A stretch of 64,000 nt of DNA from Margaritifera margaritifera (Eukaryota; Mollusca; Bivalvia; Unionida; Margaritiferidae), in contig JAQPZY010001418.1 of the NCBI GenBank assembly GCA_029931535.1, positions 1,461,001-1,525,000 of the forward strand, read 5' to 3'. Position 1 is the first letter of the stretch. Every line of letters begins with the position of its first letter. Below are positions 48,775 through 59,142 of the stretch, in pieces. The notes beneath the pieces were generated by a model. That model saw only the letters and a program-made list of their open reading frames with translations, had not been told where the DNA came from and did no database searches. A program made the translations under genes and the position numbers.

Positions 48775-49105
48775 GCTGACCTGTATGTTATCGTCAGTTG
48801 TCTGTGATGCATGTCATTGAAAGTTGTTTATAGTACTGGCCTGCATGTCATTGTTAGTTGATTATCATACTGACCTGCATGCCATTGTCAGTTGATTATC
48901 ATACTGACCTGCATGTCATTGTCAGTTGGTTATCATACTGACCTGCATGCAATTGTCAGTTGGTTATCATACTGGCCTGCATGTCATTGTCAGTTGATTA
49001 TCATACTGACCTGCATGCCATTGTCAGTTGGTTATCATACTGACCTGCATGCCATTGTCAGGTGGTTATCATACTGACCTGCATGCCATTGTCAGTTGGT
49101 TATCG
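48775..49105. repeat. 34-bp minisatellite array, ~9 copies
   Basis: The unit is CATACTGACCTGCATGCCAT plus TGTCAGTTGGTTAT. The leftmost copies (48775-48870) are diverged and the right ones uniform, a gradient typical of arrays that grow from one side. The 61-codon frame through it is a period artefact. Confidence 0.93.
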
Positions 49106-49384
49106 ATTCCATACAATAGTAATCGCACTAGATTGCTCAAGAAAATGTGAATAACGTATTTTCTGTAATGATCCTGTTTAAATCTTTCCTTTTATATGCT
49201 TGTCTTATGGAACTTTGATATATAATCTGATACGTTTATGTTTGCTGTACGCAAAATGCCAGTTATTGTATTATTTTTCTTATTACTATTATAATTATAA
49301 AACATTACATATTTCAGTACAACAAGTGCCAACTTTCATGGACGGGTTAGAAACTATTATATCTTCAAGACATTTGTTCTTTAC
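49106..49384. other. No gene seen
   Basis: AT-rich spacer. A TTTCAG acceptor-like site near 49316 precedes a short open stretch that runs into the C/A-rich repeat; too weak to call an exon. Confidence 0.4.
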
Positions 49385-49680
49385 TCACCACCACCAGAAA
49401 CACCCACCACCCACTGCCCAGCATCAGCCACCACCCACCACTAGCAACACCCACCAACAGAAACACCCACAAACTACCGCCCAGCAACACCCACCACCAG
49501 CAACACCTACGACCCACCACTAGCAACGCCCACCACCGACACCCCAGCAACACCCACCACCCACCGCCCAGCAACACCCACCACCAGAAACACCCACCAA
49601 CTACCGCCCAGCAACACCCACCACCAGCAATTACCCACCACCCACCACCCAGCAACACCCACCACCCGCCACCCAGCAAA
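49385..49680. repeat. C/A-only imperfect repeat (CACCCACCACC...CAGCAA)
   Basis: Irregular 15-33 bp units built from CACCACC, CACCCA, CAGCAACA and CAGAAACA. The plus strand has almost no T or G except in CAG and CTAG/CTAC. The minus strand reads as G/T-rich (WWVLLGGGWWV-type translation). Strong strand asymmetry and repeated CCC/ACC runs. Confidence 0.9.
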
Positions 49681-50689
49681 TGGTAGCAAGACTAAAACAT
49701 AATGGGAATGCAAAAAATGACTGATTGGTGAAAGAGTCTACTTATCATAACTTAAGTGTCTGTGAAAACACTGACTACATGCTTTGTTTTATTTTTCATT
49801 TAATGAGATGGAACGTACTTAACAGGATTATTATATTATGGATTAATTTTGTAATCGTTCATCGTGCAGTATTCATTTATTTTTTACCCTCTGTTTTCAG
49901 ATGTTGTTTGACTAATTGAAACAGTTTAAAAGTGAAGACTGAGAAAACAAATATGGGTACATGGCAGGAAAAAGATGTATAATTTGGAAGAATTTGTTTG
50001 AAAGCATAAATGTGATTAAAAAAGCCTTCTGAAGGCCATCGGTATAGGGTGGTAAAGTACATTAAGATTTTCAAACCTAGGGACTCCTAATCTAAGTAGT
50101 TTTGTTTCAGTTCATTCGCTTGCAAGACAGCATACAACATTAAACTAGTATTGCAGCGCGAAAACTGACCATTAAACCTGCATTCTGTCAAAAATGAAAG
50201 CCAATATGTTAAGCGTGTTTTTCTTTCTAGCCCATAACTATTTAAAACGATTGTCAAAATCCACGAAGTTTTCCGGTTTAGACGGTTTAATTTTTGGAAA
50301 ACCTCAGTGTTGCGGACTAAAAAATAATTACGCTCAGTTATCTGGGGATTTTGAAATAAAGACTCTTTTTTGACAGATTGTAAACATAAAATGTAATTAA
50401 ACAATTGGTTTGTTTTCTGTTTGAGGGTATCTTACTTTTCTTATGCAGGACATGTTTTCGGTCAGTAACAAATAGTTTTATAAACGACACAAAGTAATGG
50501 AGAAGCAATGACATGCAATGTAATCCACATCTTGACGTAATCTCTCAAACGTAACCCAATCCAGTTTCATTGTTTACATGTCATCCACCCACCTAAACAC
50601 TCATTAAAAATACACACATTGTAGAAATAACATAATTTTTTTTTAAGAAAGTCACTTCTATATTCTGTTTAGACTTTTCAAATTTCTTG
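49681..50689. other. No gene seen
   Basis: AT-rich. Frames up to 105 codons (minus 50087-50404) without family features. Confidence 0.5.
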
Positions 50690-51110
50690 ACTATAACGAG
50701 CATTTGTGCGTGGCATATGCACGTGCTCGTTGATATATAGCCGGTAACCTCAGTCATTTGAATGATTTCATACGTGCAAGACCATCTGTCGCTTTTGGTC
50801 ATTACTGAGAGTACATGCACTAGATCGGCATAACGATTAATTTTCCTAATTGTTTGGAGATTTAAAATCAAGTCATTTCAAACTTAATGGGATATATAAC
50901 TGCAGATGCTTGAAAACATGGATAATTTGGTGACAATCGGAGAAAGTGTCCATAAAGGAGTTCATTTTTTTTCGTAGCCTAGGGGCCGTAAAATGTGTCA
51001 AATCTACTTTGTTAATTCAAGACGAGAGTTATGCATGGCCACAATGCTACCTTTCTATCAAGGTAATACATTTAGACATACATATATCATGTCGCACATA
51101 TATTTTGTCC
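50690..51110 (+). repeat. Dispersed repeat, copy 1 (second copy at 60.55 kb)
   Basis: Blocks shared in order with 60545-61010: GAGCATTTGTGCGTGGCAT, GAATGATTTCATACGTGCAA, TTCCTAATTGTTTGGAGATT and TTTGTTAATTCAAGACG, then a TAATAC..GACA..CATAT block. Spacing differs by indels. The repeat is old and non-coding by eye. Confidence 0.75.
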
Positions 51111-51174
51111 AAAGAATATGAAGATAATTTTTGTCTATACATAAAACGAAAAATTATTTCTTTTAAAAGATAGT

Positions 51175-51238
51175 GTTTTAATCGATTATTGTTTTAATCG
51201 ATTATTGTTCTAATCGATTATTGTTTTAATCGATTATT
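51175..51238. repeat. 16-bp x4 repeat with AATCGATT palindrome
   Basis: Four head-to-tail copies of GTTTTAATCGATTATT (third copy GTTCTAATC...). Each holds the palindrome AATCGATT, so four identical symmetric sites lie exactly 16 bp apart. Confidence 0.97.
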
Positions 51239-51671
51239 GTTTTTTCTGTTATAAACTCATGACAAGGTACTCACACACTTAAGTTCAAATTCCTAAAGCA
51301 AACGTTGCCAACAGAAAGTCCTTTTTGTTTTGAACACCTATTTTTTTTTACTGTTAATACAGTTTGATTTTCTTCACAGAAAGCATATTATACAACATTA
51401 AACTAAGTGAAGATTGCTGCAGAATGAAATAAAAACAATTATAGTATTCTTTAATGACAATTGCATTAAAACAAAATTCCAAGGAGAAACAATTGCAGAT
51501 AAAGTAGTTAACTTTTGAAAAAAATGTTAAAATGGCAAAAACAGTGCAGAATGAACAAATGTAGACTTCATTTATTATTCCTTATCCATTAGCACCAATG
51601 ATTGGTTTCCATAATAGTCTTGTATGATTAATGGTTGTTATGAGTTTAACACCATTTTACAGCACATGATA
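51239..51671. other. No gene seen
   Basis: AT-rich spacer. Confidence 0.5.
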
Positions 51672-51790
51672 GGCTATACATGGCGGCCAGTATATTTGGT
51701 GGAGGAAGAACCCGAGAAAACCCCGGGAAGAACCACCGACCCACGGGAAGCTACTGGCAAGCTTTCTCACATAACCACATTGGCCGAGTA
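51672..51790 (+). mobile_element. Interspersed repeat core (SINE/MITE-like), family unsure
   Basis: Contains TGGCGGCCAGTATATTTGGT, GGAGGAAGAACCCGAGAAAA, then CCCCGGGAAGAACCACCGAC. This GGAGGAA...GAGAAAACC...ACCACCGACC string resembles a block I recall as widespread in molluscan and other aquatic animal genomes. Ends and orientation cannot be fixed from one copy. Confidence 0.4.
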
Positions 51791-52401
51791 TGATTAATGA
51801 TATAATGTAATACGATCCTACTGTGAATACCAAATGACAATTTCTTTTATTGTCACTGGCGAATAAGCTTTAAAGAAATAGTCCTGATGTTTAAGAAAAT
51901 ATAAACAGTGAGTTTCAACACATATTTTACAATTATCCACTTGTACGTGGTAAACTGTACTGACAAAACAGCTTCCGAAAAAAAAATGTAATTGTGCTGG
52001 TCAGCATTTTACTAGTTTCATTAAAATTCATAGATTGCAAAGGTTTACTTTGAAGTAGATGGCAAACAATGCTACATGACTAGTTTGAACTGGTTTGCTC
52101 CAATTTAGTGACTGAAACTGATAATGTTTTTTCAGGTATATGTTTTAGTGTTTGACTCAAAAGAGTAACGATATTCACTCAACATATCAGCAAATATTAT
52201 TTTAATCGTAGTTAAATTTGCATACAGGTGTAAAAATGATTCCTTGCTATTTCTTACTATGAAAATCTCCCAGTGCAAAACTATTTCAGTGGATTTACAA
52301 TTGCGCTTTAATGTAACTCAAATGACGATGGCAAGCCGATATCGTGTGAATACAGACCCATCTATAACTACAGAATGTGTATGTCATTGTTAAGAACACA
52401 A
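51791..52401. other. No gene seen
   Basis: AT-rich, downstream (3') side of the minus-strand LINE copy. Confidence 0.5.
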
Positions 52402-54090
52402 TTATGTACGACATTTAAAGAGTAATTTGTTCTGTCTATCTATAATCTGAGAAATTAAACGAATATCATAGTTCCACAAATATTTCAATATACAGTTCTT
52501 ACTATTAGATATTCGTTTCATCATTGAAAACACATACTTTCTCATTAATTCTTCAAAACTGAATACATTATAGTTTACAAAACATGGTAGAGGCACTACT
52601 CCATCTTGGAAGGGTTAATAGTAAACGAAGACTATTATAATAGCCAATAAGTAGTTTTATTTTCACACATTCACTAACGTTTGTCCACAGAGGAGCGCAG
52701 TGCATTGTGCAGGATGGGATTTGAATAATCTAATCTTGATATTCAAAGAACAATTTCTAAATTTACGTAAAAGCAGTTTTGTTCGATTGAGTACTTATAA
52801 ATCTATAATGTCTCATCCTATCTTCATCATCTGACCGATTGGATTTTAAAATATAACCCAAATACGTATAACTGTTGACATATGCAAGAGCATGGCCGTT
52901 AAGAAGTACAGAGGGAGGAGATGGTAATTTGAAAGAAGTTGACTGAAAGACCATGTATACCGATTTTTGTGTATTATGTATATCATTCTCAACGGCGTAA
53001 TGTTCACATATCTTTAATAATTTCCTTAAACCTGCGATAGAAAGACTTATCAATGACATATCATCATCAAAACTAAAATTGCTAAGAAATGACGCATTTA
53101 GTGCCAAATGTATCCCCACGTGAAACTGTCCCAGCTTACGATTTAAATCGTCTATGTATATATTAAATAACAAAGGCAAAAGAACACCTCCCTGCCTCAC
53201 CCCATTGGTTACATGGAATGAATTGGATACTGCACTTTCCCAACGCACATAGTAGAACTGTTTGCCATACCAGTTAAGTAGAGTATGAACTATGTAGACG
53301 GGTATTTGATTGTCGAGCAAATTTTTGAACAGTGTCCAATAATTGACCCTATCAAATGCCCTACTAGCGTCTAAAAGACATGCAAACACAGTGCTACCAT
53401 GTTCTAAATAATAGTTGACACTTTCCCTAAATGCATAGAGGCATTAGACTGTTGAATGTTGTTTTCTAAAACCAAAGTGATTATCAGAAATTGTGACTTC
53501 ACATCGTTGTAGTACAATACATTCAAATATTTTTAAAATAATTCTCGTAAGAGCTAAAGGTCTATAATTATTTTTGTCTGCCAGGTTACCAATTTAACTT
53601 TTCAGAAGCGGGATAATTGTAACTTTTGTGAAATCGTCAGGAACAAAGTTATATACAAACATGCAATTAAATAAAATCATTAAAAGAACACAGAGTCTTG
53701 TATCATATCTTAAAATTTAAAATGTTCTACATATAAAAGATCTGATCCTGGACATTTACCCTCCTTTTGTTTAGCTATGGCTCAGACAATGAGATTAGTT
53801 CTATAAGACTAGAAAGGGCCTTGTATGCTGAAAGAATATACTCCTTATTCGAATCTTTTTAGCACTATTGAGTAAAGCTTCAAAATGATTTTTCCACATG
53901 TTACACATGTTATTTTTGCTATGGTTCCCATCAATGTAAATTGGTAGCCTACTGGAAGTTGTAGTAGTCTTTTGCTTAACCTGTTTCCAGAATTCATGTT
54001 GGTCTAAATTTTCAAATTTATTTGCAAGCATGTCTGTTCTGTGTTTTAATTCTTCCTTCTTACATAGTCTAAGTGCATACCTAATGTTAT
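52402..54090 (-). pseudogene. LINE ORF2-type polymerase pseudogene (reverse transcriptase)
   Basis: Minus-strand remnant, read from 54090 down. First a linker with RYALRLCKKEELKHRTD and then MLANKFENLDQHEFWKQVKQ (53801-54031 frame). Next a stretch with several stops and shifts (53400-53800) where pieces such as EGKCPGSDLLYVEHFK and the FGFRK-like region remain readable. Then a clean 208-codon frame (53389-52763) with LLDASRAFD at residues 5-13, GVRQGG at 63-68 followed by LLFNIYIDDL, FDDD at 107-110 in place of the YADD/FADD box, and SYTYLGYIL at 173-181. The C-terminal domain resumes in another frame at 52596-52402 (CFVNYNVFSFEELMRKYVFS). It belongs to the endonuclease-reverse transcriptase LINE class and differs clearly from the copy at 33.1 kb. 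The endonuclease is absent; the 5' break lies by an AAT tract at about 54085-54105. Confidence 0.87.
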
Positions 54091-54654
54091 TATTATTATT
54101 ATCATTATTTGAAGAAGAGGTAAAGAAGCAGATGGGGACACTGCAGTGCTACTTCTATTACTATCGTTCCAAAAGATGCTTCAGTTGCTGTCTATTCTAA
54201 TTTAAATTTCATATTTATCAAATGCATGCTTTCAGCTTTAGGATAAATCCTGCTGTTGTAGAACTAAATATGGTTTTACTTACCAGTTTTATTTACTTAA
54301 AATAACTTAAGATAAACTGCTCGCAACTCTTGCAACAATATCCAACGTATCTATGCGATTGAACAGGCTGTATAACCTTAGTAGGATTCCCTAATATTAT
54401 ACAATTTGCAATCCCTAATATTACACAATCTGCAATCAGTTCGTAGCAACAATTCTTACTTACCATAAATAGTTGCAGAGACACTTGAAATGTCACCCGC
54501 ATTCAATTACGAATAACTCCACAAAAAACCCCAGTAACATTTATATATATATTCCATAGATTGAAAAGTTGCAAACTGAACTCGAGGATACAGTTAGGGA
54601 CATGTAATTCTATTTGACATGTACTAAAACTTAAACGAACAGTAAACTTGAAAC
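54091..54654. other. No gene seen
   Basis: Short (AAT)n tract next to the LINE end, then AT-rich DNA. A local duplication of CCTAATATTACACAATYTGC occurs near 54390-54435. Confidence 0.5.
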
Positions 54655-54792
54655 TGACGCTTTGGTAATTAAAGGAGTAGATCATGTAGCAATAACGCTG
54701 TGACGCTTTGGTAATTAAAGGAGTAGATCATGTAGCAATAACGCTGTGACGCTTTGGTAATTAAAGGAGTAGATCATGTAGCAATAACGTTG
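54655..54792. repeat. 46-bp tandem repeat, 3 copies
   Basis: The unit is TGACGCTTTGGTAATTAAAG, then GAGTAGATCATGTAGCAATA and ACGCTG. Copies start at 54655, 54701 and 54747 and are identical except one base at the end of the third. Confidence 0.98.
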
Positions 54793-54944
54793 TGATGTAT
54801 ATTTCTTGATAACGTCATACTGAAGAGACAAAGACAAAAGCAATTTAAAACTTAAAACCTAATGTAAACCAGTCTGGGTGTAATATCATCCAATGCAGGA
54901 ATTTTAAAGCGAATAACAACCAGGCAAACTAAATCGCAATGATT

Positions 54945-55790
54945 CACAAATGACGTTGTTTTTGAGAAACCCAACAAAAAATTGTATTTTGCAATAACAT
55001 ATTTTAAAAGTTTTTGTTGGAATTATATACAAAAGTGGAGCCTCCGGCTTGCATATAAAGATCTAGAAAAACTTTCGATTTTGGAATAAAGACCGAAAAC
55101 TCATTTAGCATTGAAACATGTGTCTTGTTTTAATGCCCCTTCAGGATTCAGTGATGTTGTTATAATCTCTGGAGTCATTGTTGTCCGATTTTTTCATATT
55201 AATTATTTCTAATGATTTGAAGATCTTTAACGCACTTTAAGGCATTTTTAGTCTACCTACATATGCTTTATTAAATTAAAAGAATAGAATAATTAATTTC
55301 TTATATAAATATCAGAGAACTGAACCACGATGATTAACACATAACACCGACAATAAAATCTTTCCAGAAGTAAATGACATTTTGCAACATATTATCCGAT
55401 TGTTTGAAAGGTTTGCTTTGGATTATATACAAAATGGAACGTCCACCTTGCACATGATGGTCTAGAAACGTTTTCGATTAGGAATAAAGACCGGGCAACT
55501 CATTTAGCATTGAAACATATGTTTAGATTTAACTTCGTTTTGGCTTTTTTGATGGTGTTATAATGATAAATATCACTGTCATCATACTTGTTTTACATTG
55601 CCATGAAAGTATTATTTCGTAATATTGATTTGAAGATTGTTAAGGCGCTTTTAATTCTATCAATATATATTTTAGTAAATGAAAGAGTATGGTAATTAAC
55701 TTCTTACGTAAAGTTAAGAAATGTTCCAAAAGCAGTAATAATCCACCAGCAGATGATGCTTATCACCATTAACCAGCAAATGGAATTTTA
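54945..55790 (+). repeat. Old ~400-bp tandem duplication
   Basis: Copy 1 (about 54945-55366) and copy 2 (about 55367-55790) share GGATTATATACAAAA/GGAATTATATACAAAA, a CTTGCAYATRAWGRTCTAGAAA-type block, GGAATAAAGACCG, ACTCATTTAGCATTGAAACA and ATTTGAAGAT. GAATAAAGACCG occurs at 55084 and 55482, a shift of 398 bp. Divergence is substantial and includes indels. Confidence 0.85.
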
Positions 55791-56463
55791 AATTCATAAC
55801 AGAAGTTATCCACAAATAACAGTGGCAACACTTCATTGAAGTAGTATATTTACAAGGAAAAATGAATGCGTATACACGATAATGATTCTTTGGGTTTTGT
55901 TATATGTCTTGACATTTGCGCTGTAATCAATATATCTTACATAAATTTTCCGAGGATATTGTGCTTGGCATCCTTATCATTATGCCTCCCAATCTCTCTG
56001 AAAGAGAACTGAATGGAATTACATGGACAATTTTCACATCGGTTCAGTATAAATGAATCGAGGCCTGATTATCAAATACATCAATCACGTAATCGATCAA
56101 TCAGGTGGATATTCTTAATTCTGTTCAAGGCCACATCCATAAAGAAAATAATTCAGGTCAGTTAATCGTCCTTTTATACCCCAATCTTGTCTTTAATGGC
56201 CATCAAATCATTGGAATGTTACAATATGGGATCTAGTATAATCAACAACAACTGCATGATAAAGATCAATATAAAGAGCCAACCCCACAGAGCTTTACAT
56301 TGAGTGTTTCTCAGCAGCCGTAATGCAGTCGTAATCAGATACATTGATGGAAAGAAAATAGATAAATATGATAAGGTCAACAAAATGAAATCAATGAGAT
56401 AGATTGAAGAAAAACAAGTTTCTCTTCGATTCTTCAAGATGATCTTTGCACTGGAAATGTAGT
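55791..56463. other. No gene seen
   Basis: AT-rich. The 96-codon minus-strand frame at 56219-56509 is hydrophobic and unassigned, and it overlaps the MITE end. Confidence 0.45.
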
Positions 56464-56667
56464 TACCGTATATACTTGCGTATAACCTGAGTCCAAATGC
56501 AAACAACATAGACCCTGAGTTGCCGTCGCATAATGTGCCGGCAGATCTGGTCTATGTTGTTTGTTCTACTGATTAGTCTTTACAAACTGCATAGACCCAG
56601 ATCTGCCGTCGCATTATGTGACGCAGTTTTGGAGTTTGTATTGGTTTGTACGCAACTATATACGGTA
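56464..56667. mobile_element. MITE, family 1, copy 3 (best preserved)
   Basis: 204-bp element with terminal inverted repeats. The left end TACCGTATATACTTGCGTAT matches the complement of the right end (TACGCAACTATATACGGTA) at all but about two positions over 22 bp. The interior is itself nearly palindromic: ACATAGACCCTGAGTTGCCG, GCATAATGTGCCGGCAGATC, TGTTGTTTGTTCTACTGATT, ACTGCATAGACCCAGATCTG and CCGTCGCATTATGTG. It has no coding capacity and would need a transposase supplied from elsewhere. The superfamily is not assigned because no target duplication is clear. Confidence 0.82.
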
Positions 56668-57956
56668 TATATCCACAGAGAATGAAATCCAAGACAATCT
56701 TACATTATAATAATCATACAAATATGGGCAGAACGAAATATTATATTACTGATGATCCTTACGTTCTATTTAATTTACTTTCGTGGAAAGAAAAATAAAA
56801 AAAAGTATTTAACAAAGAGTTTAAAACAGTTATTTTAATCGTTCTTCATAATTGTCCTTATCCATAGACAACACTAGAAAATAGGGAACTTCCATTCAAA
56901 TTTTGATTTATCTACGACTGCCATTATGCCTTGATTTCTTTAACTATCTGTAATGAATTTAACATGATTCTCTTGAAGAGACTGAAGTACTACAGGACGA
57001 AATGAATTTGTAGGTATTCACCAGAAGTCAGTTTCTTCCCTTCGTTTATTCTTTTTAACTGCTGAATGATGAAACTATCTATTATATTCTAGAGAAACTC
57101 AAAGATACCAAAATTGGTAATACAAATATTTTAGATTTTAGAGTTAACATGCTCACAAAATAAAAATATGTGTTATGGCATTTGACCTTGAACTTGGTAT
57201 CATGCAACTAGTCTCAGATATGTCATGATATTCCTACATTATACATGTTTGGTTAAATCCATAGATTTTATTCTTCCAGAAAACCCAAATTATTCAACTG
57301 GCATAACAAAAGGTTTTCGTCAGATATACACAAGTATGGTTGATATAAATCCATTAATACTTGCTGTGTTATCATGCTCAAAAGCCGTTACATATAACAC
57401 AAAAAAAATTCATCTTGAACTCAGTGTCATAGTGCTGACTATCAACTTTTTCATTGGAAATATATAAAAACAAATTCTGGTCATAATTTATATGTAAAAG
57501 TAAAAAACACTTCGTTTATAATTAGTTTCGACGTGACCCCAGGGTAAACAATTATCTGAATTGCAAAATCAATAGCAGGGATACGCTGGTAGCTAGACGT
57601 GCACCATTTTCATTAAAGACTAATTACATATTGCAAGAAGTGTTTAAATATAAATCCCATGTCAATGCTACGATTCCTTCCGGATGATTAGTGATAACAA
57701 GATTGTTCCAATGGCAATACATTAGTTGCCATGTTTGAGGTAAAATCAGCATTAGCGTATACAGGTCAAGCTGCATATAGTTTTGGTATTTGCGTGCAAA
57801 CCCTATTTTGATGAGATCATCCGTTCAGTAGAGTTGCTATCAAACGATTTTCAAGGTGGCCCCTAAGGCACCCATAGGGGTAATACAATATATTCACATG
57901 CTTTCGGTTACGTGGCAAACGTTAATATGCTTTGTTTTAACGGATACACGTCCTGG
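56668..57956. other. No gene seen
   Basis: AT-rich. An 80-codon frame at 57225-57467 has no recognisable feature. Confidence 0.5.
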
Positions 57957-58252
57957 ATTAAAATCATGTTTACACAGTCCTACGTGGAGATCTGACAGAC
58001 ACCGATACAAGTTCATGTTTTGGTGAGCTTTGAAATTCCCAGTTCACTTATTTCTAGGAGCCTATCGGATAAAGCGTTGAAGCGTCGTGTTTGGGAGAAT
58101 TATCGTTAGTAGCGATATGTTCTGAATGACGTGTGTCACTTCCAGAAGTTTGAAAGTTGTGATTGATTGGTGAACCACAAGGTCAACAGAACATGACCTC
58201 TTATAGGTGACCTCAGATCTCCACGTAGAACTGTGCGGATCTGATTTTAATT
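57957..58252. mobile_element. MITE, family 2, long terminal inverted repeats
   Basis: The left arm (57957-57994) reads TTAAAATCA, 6 variable bases, CACAGTCCTACGTGGAGATC, TGA. The complement of the right arm (58211-58252) reads TTAAAATCA, 6 variable bases, CACAGTTCTACGTGGAGATC, TGA. Both arms agree over about 38 bp apart from the 6-base variable block and one T/C. The outermost bases are TTAA on both sides, which could be a duplicated TTAA target as used by piggyBac-type elements. The interior (about 215 bp) has no coding capacity. Confidence 0.75.
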
Positions 58253-58608
58253 AGATTGACTGAGCCTATGATAATGACGCACAAACAAATATTTACAATC
58301 TGGATAACACTGGAGAAACGTAGGTTAAATATTTCATATTATTGAAGCACTGCAAAGTTTCTAACGTGCACTTTACAAGTGTGTCATTAACAAATTTGAA
58401 GCCCAAACAAGTTGTTATGTAAGGAAAGAGAGGTTGTTTTCTATCTAGTTTCCTCTGCTAAATTTAAATTTAGCACGGAAAGAGTCCCTCTAAGGAATTA
58501 CTGTTGATGAAAAATAAATAGATCGGTGTCAAGTGAAGTGAATAGGCATGCTGTTGAATTATATATGAAAATATTACATGAAGATTATCTCTACTGTTGA
58601 CAACTAGT

Positions 58609-58614
<6 letters not shown>
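58253..58614. other. No gene seen; nested palindrome at 58450-58479
   Basis: GCTAAATTTAAATTTAGC (58457-58474) is a perfect 18-bp palindrome. It is flanked by TTTCC on the left and GGAAA on the right, so a nested stem of 14 pairs with small internal mismatches is possible. Confidence 0.7.

Positions 58615-58671
<57 letters not shown>
58615..58671. repeat. (GA)n microsatellite
   Basis: About 28 GA units. Confidence 0.95.
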
Positions 58672-58675
<4 letters not shown>

Positions 58676-58814
58676 AGATATGGTCCGTTTATTGATTTGA
58701 TAACATTACACTAGAATGATGATAATGTCGACATTTATCATTGGAACATTTGATGCGTAAATATTTTTAAAAATATTTTTGCAACGTCCGCACGCAAATG
58801 TGGTCATGATCGTT

Positions 58815-58862
58815 TTTTTCTTTTTTTGGGGGGTGGGGGGTGGAGTTGGGTTGGGGGGGGGG
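58815..58862. repeat. T-run/G-run block
   Basis: T-rich run followed by GGGGGGTGGGGGGTGG and further G runs to 58862, with enough G tracts for a G-quadruplex on the plus strand. Confidence 0.9.
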
Positions 58863-59004
58863 TTGAAATGTCCACAAGAATATAGGTGACTTTTCATTAT
58901 CACTATCCATATCTCCATAGTCGTCGTCTTCAACATCGTAAAAGTCACACAAAAAATCGCTTCCTCCACAATCTGTGTTGCTGTTTTTGTAACTTTTACT
59001 CGTC

Positions 59005-59142
59005 ATAACCGTAATGAGTTTTAGCATTTAGAAGCATGTTACTGTGAGCAATAACCGTAATGAGTTTTAGCATTTAGAAGCAGTTTACTGTGAGCAATAA
59101 CCGTAATGAGTTTTAGCATTTAGAAGCAGTTTACTGTGAGCA
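59005..59142. repeat. 46-bp tandem repeat, 3 copies (unrelated to 54.65 kb)
   Basis: The unit is ATAACCGTAATGAGTTTTAG, then CATTTAGAAGCAGTTTACTG and TGAGCA. Copies start at 59005, 59051 and 59097. The first has CATGTT for CAGTTT. Confidence 0.97.

Noticed and set aside
49200..49523. Exon after the TTTCAG acceptor-like site at about 49316
   Set aside because: The open stretch quickly enters the C/A repeat and has no domain or donor site.
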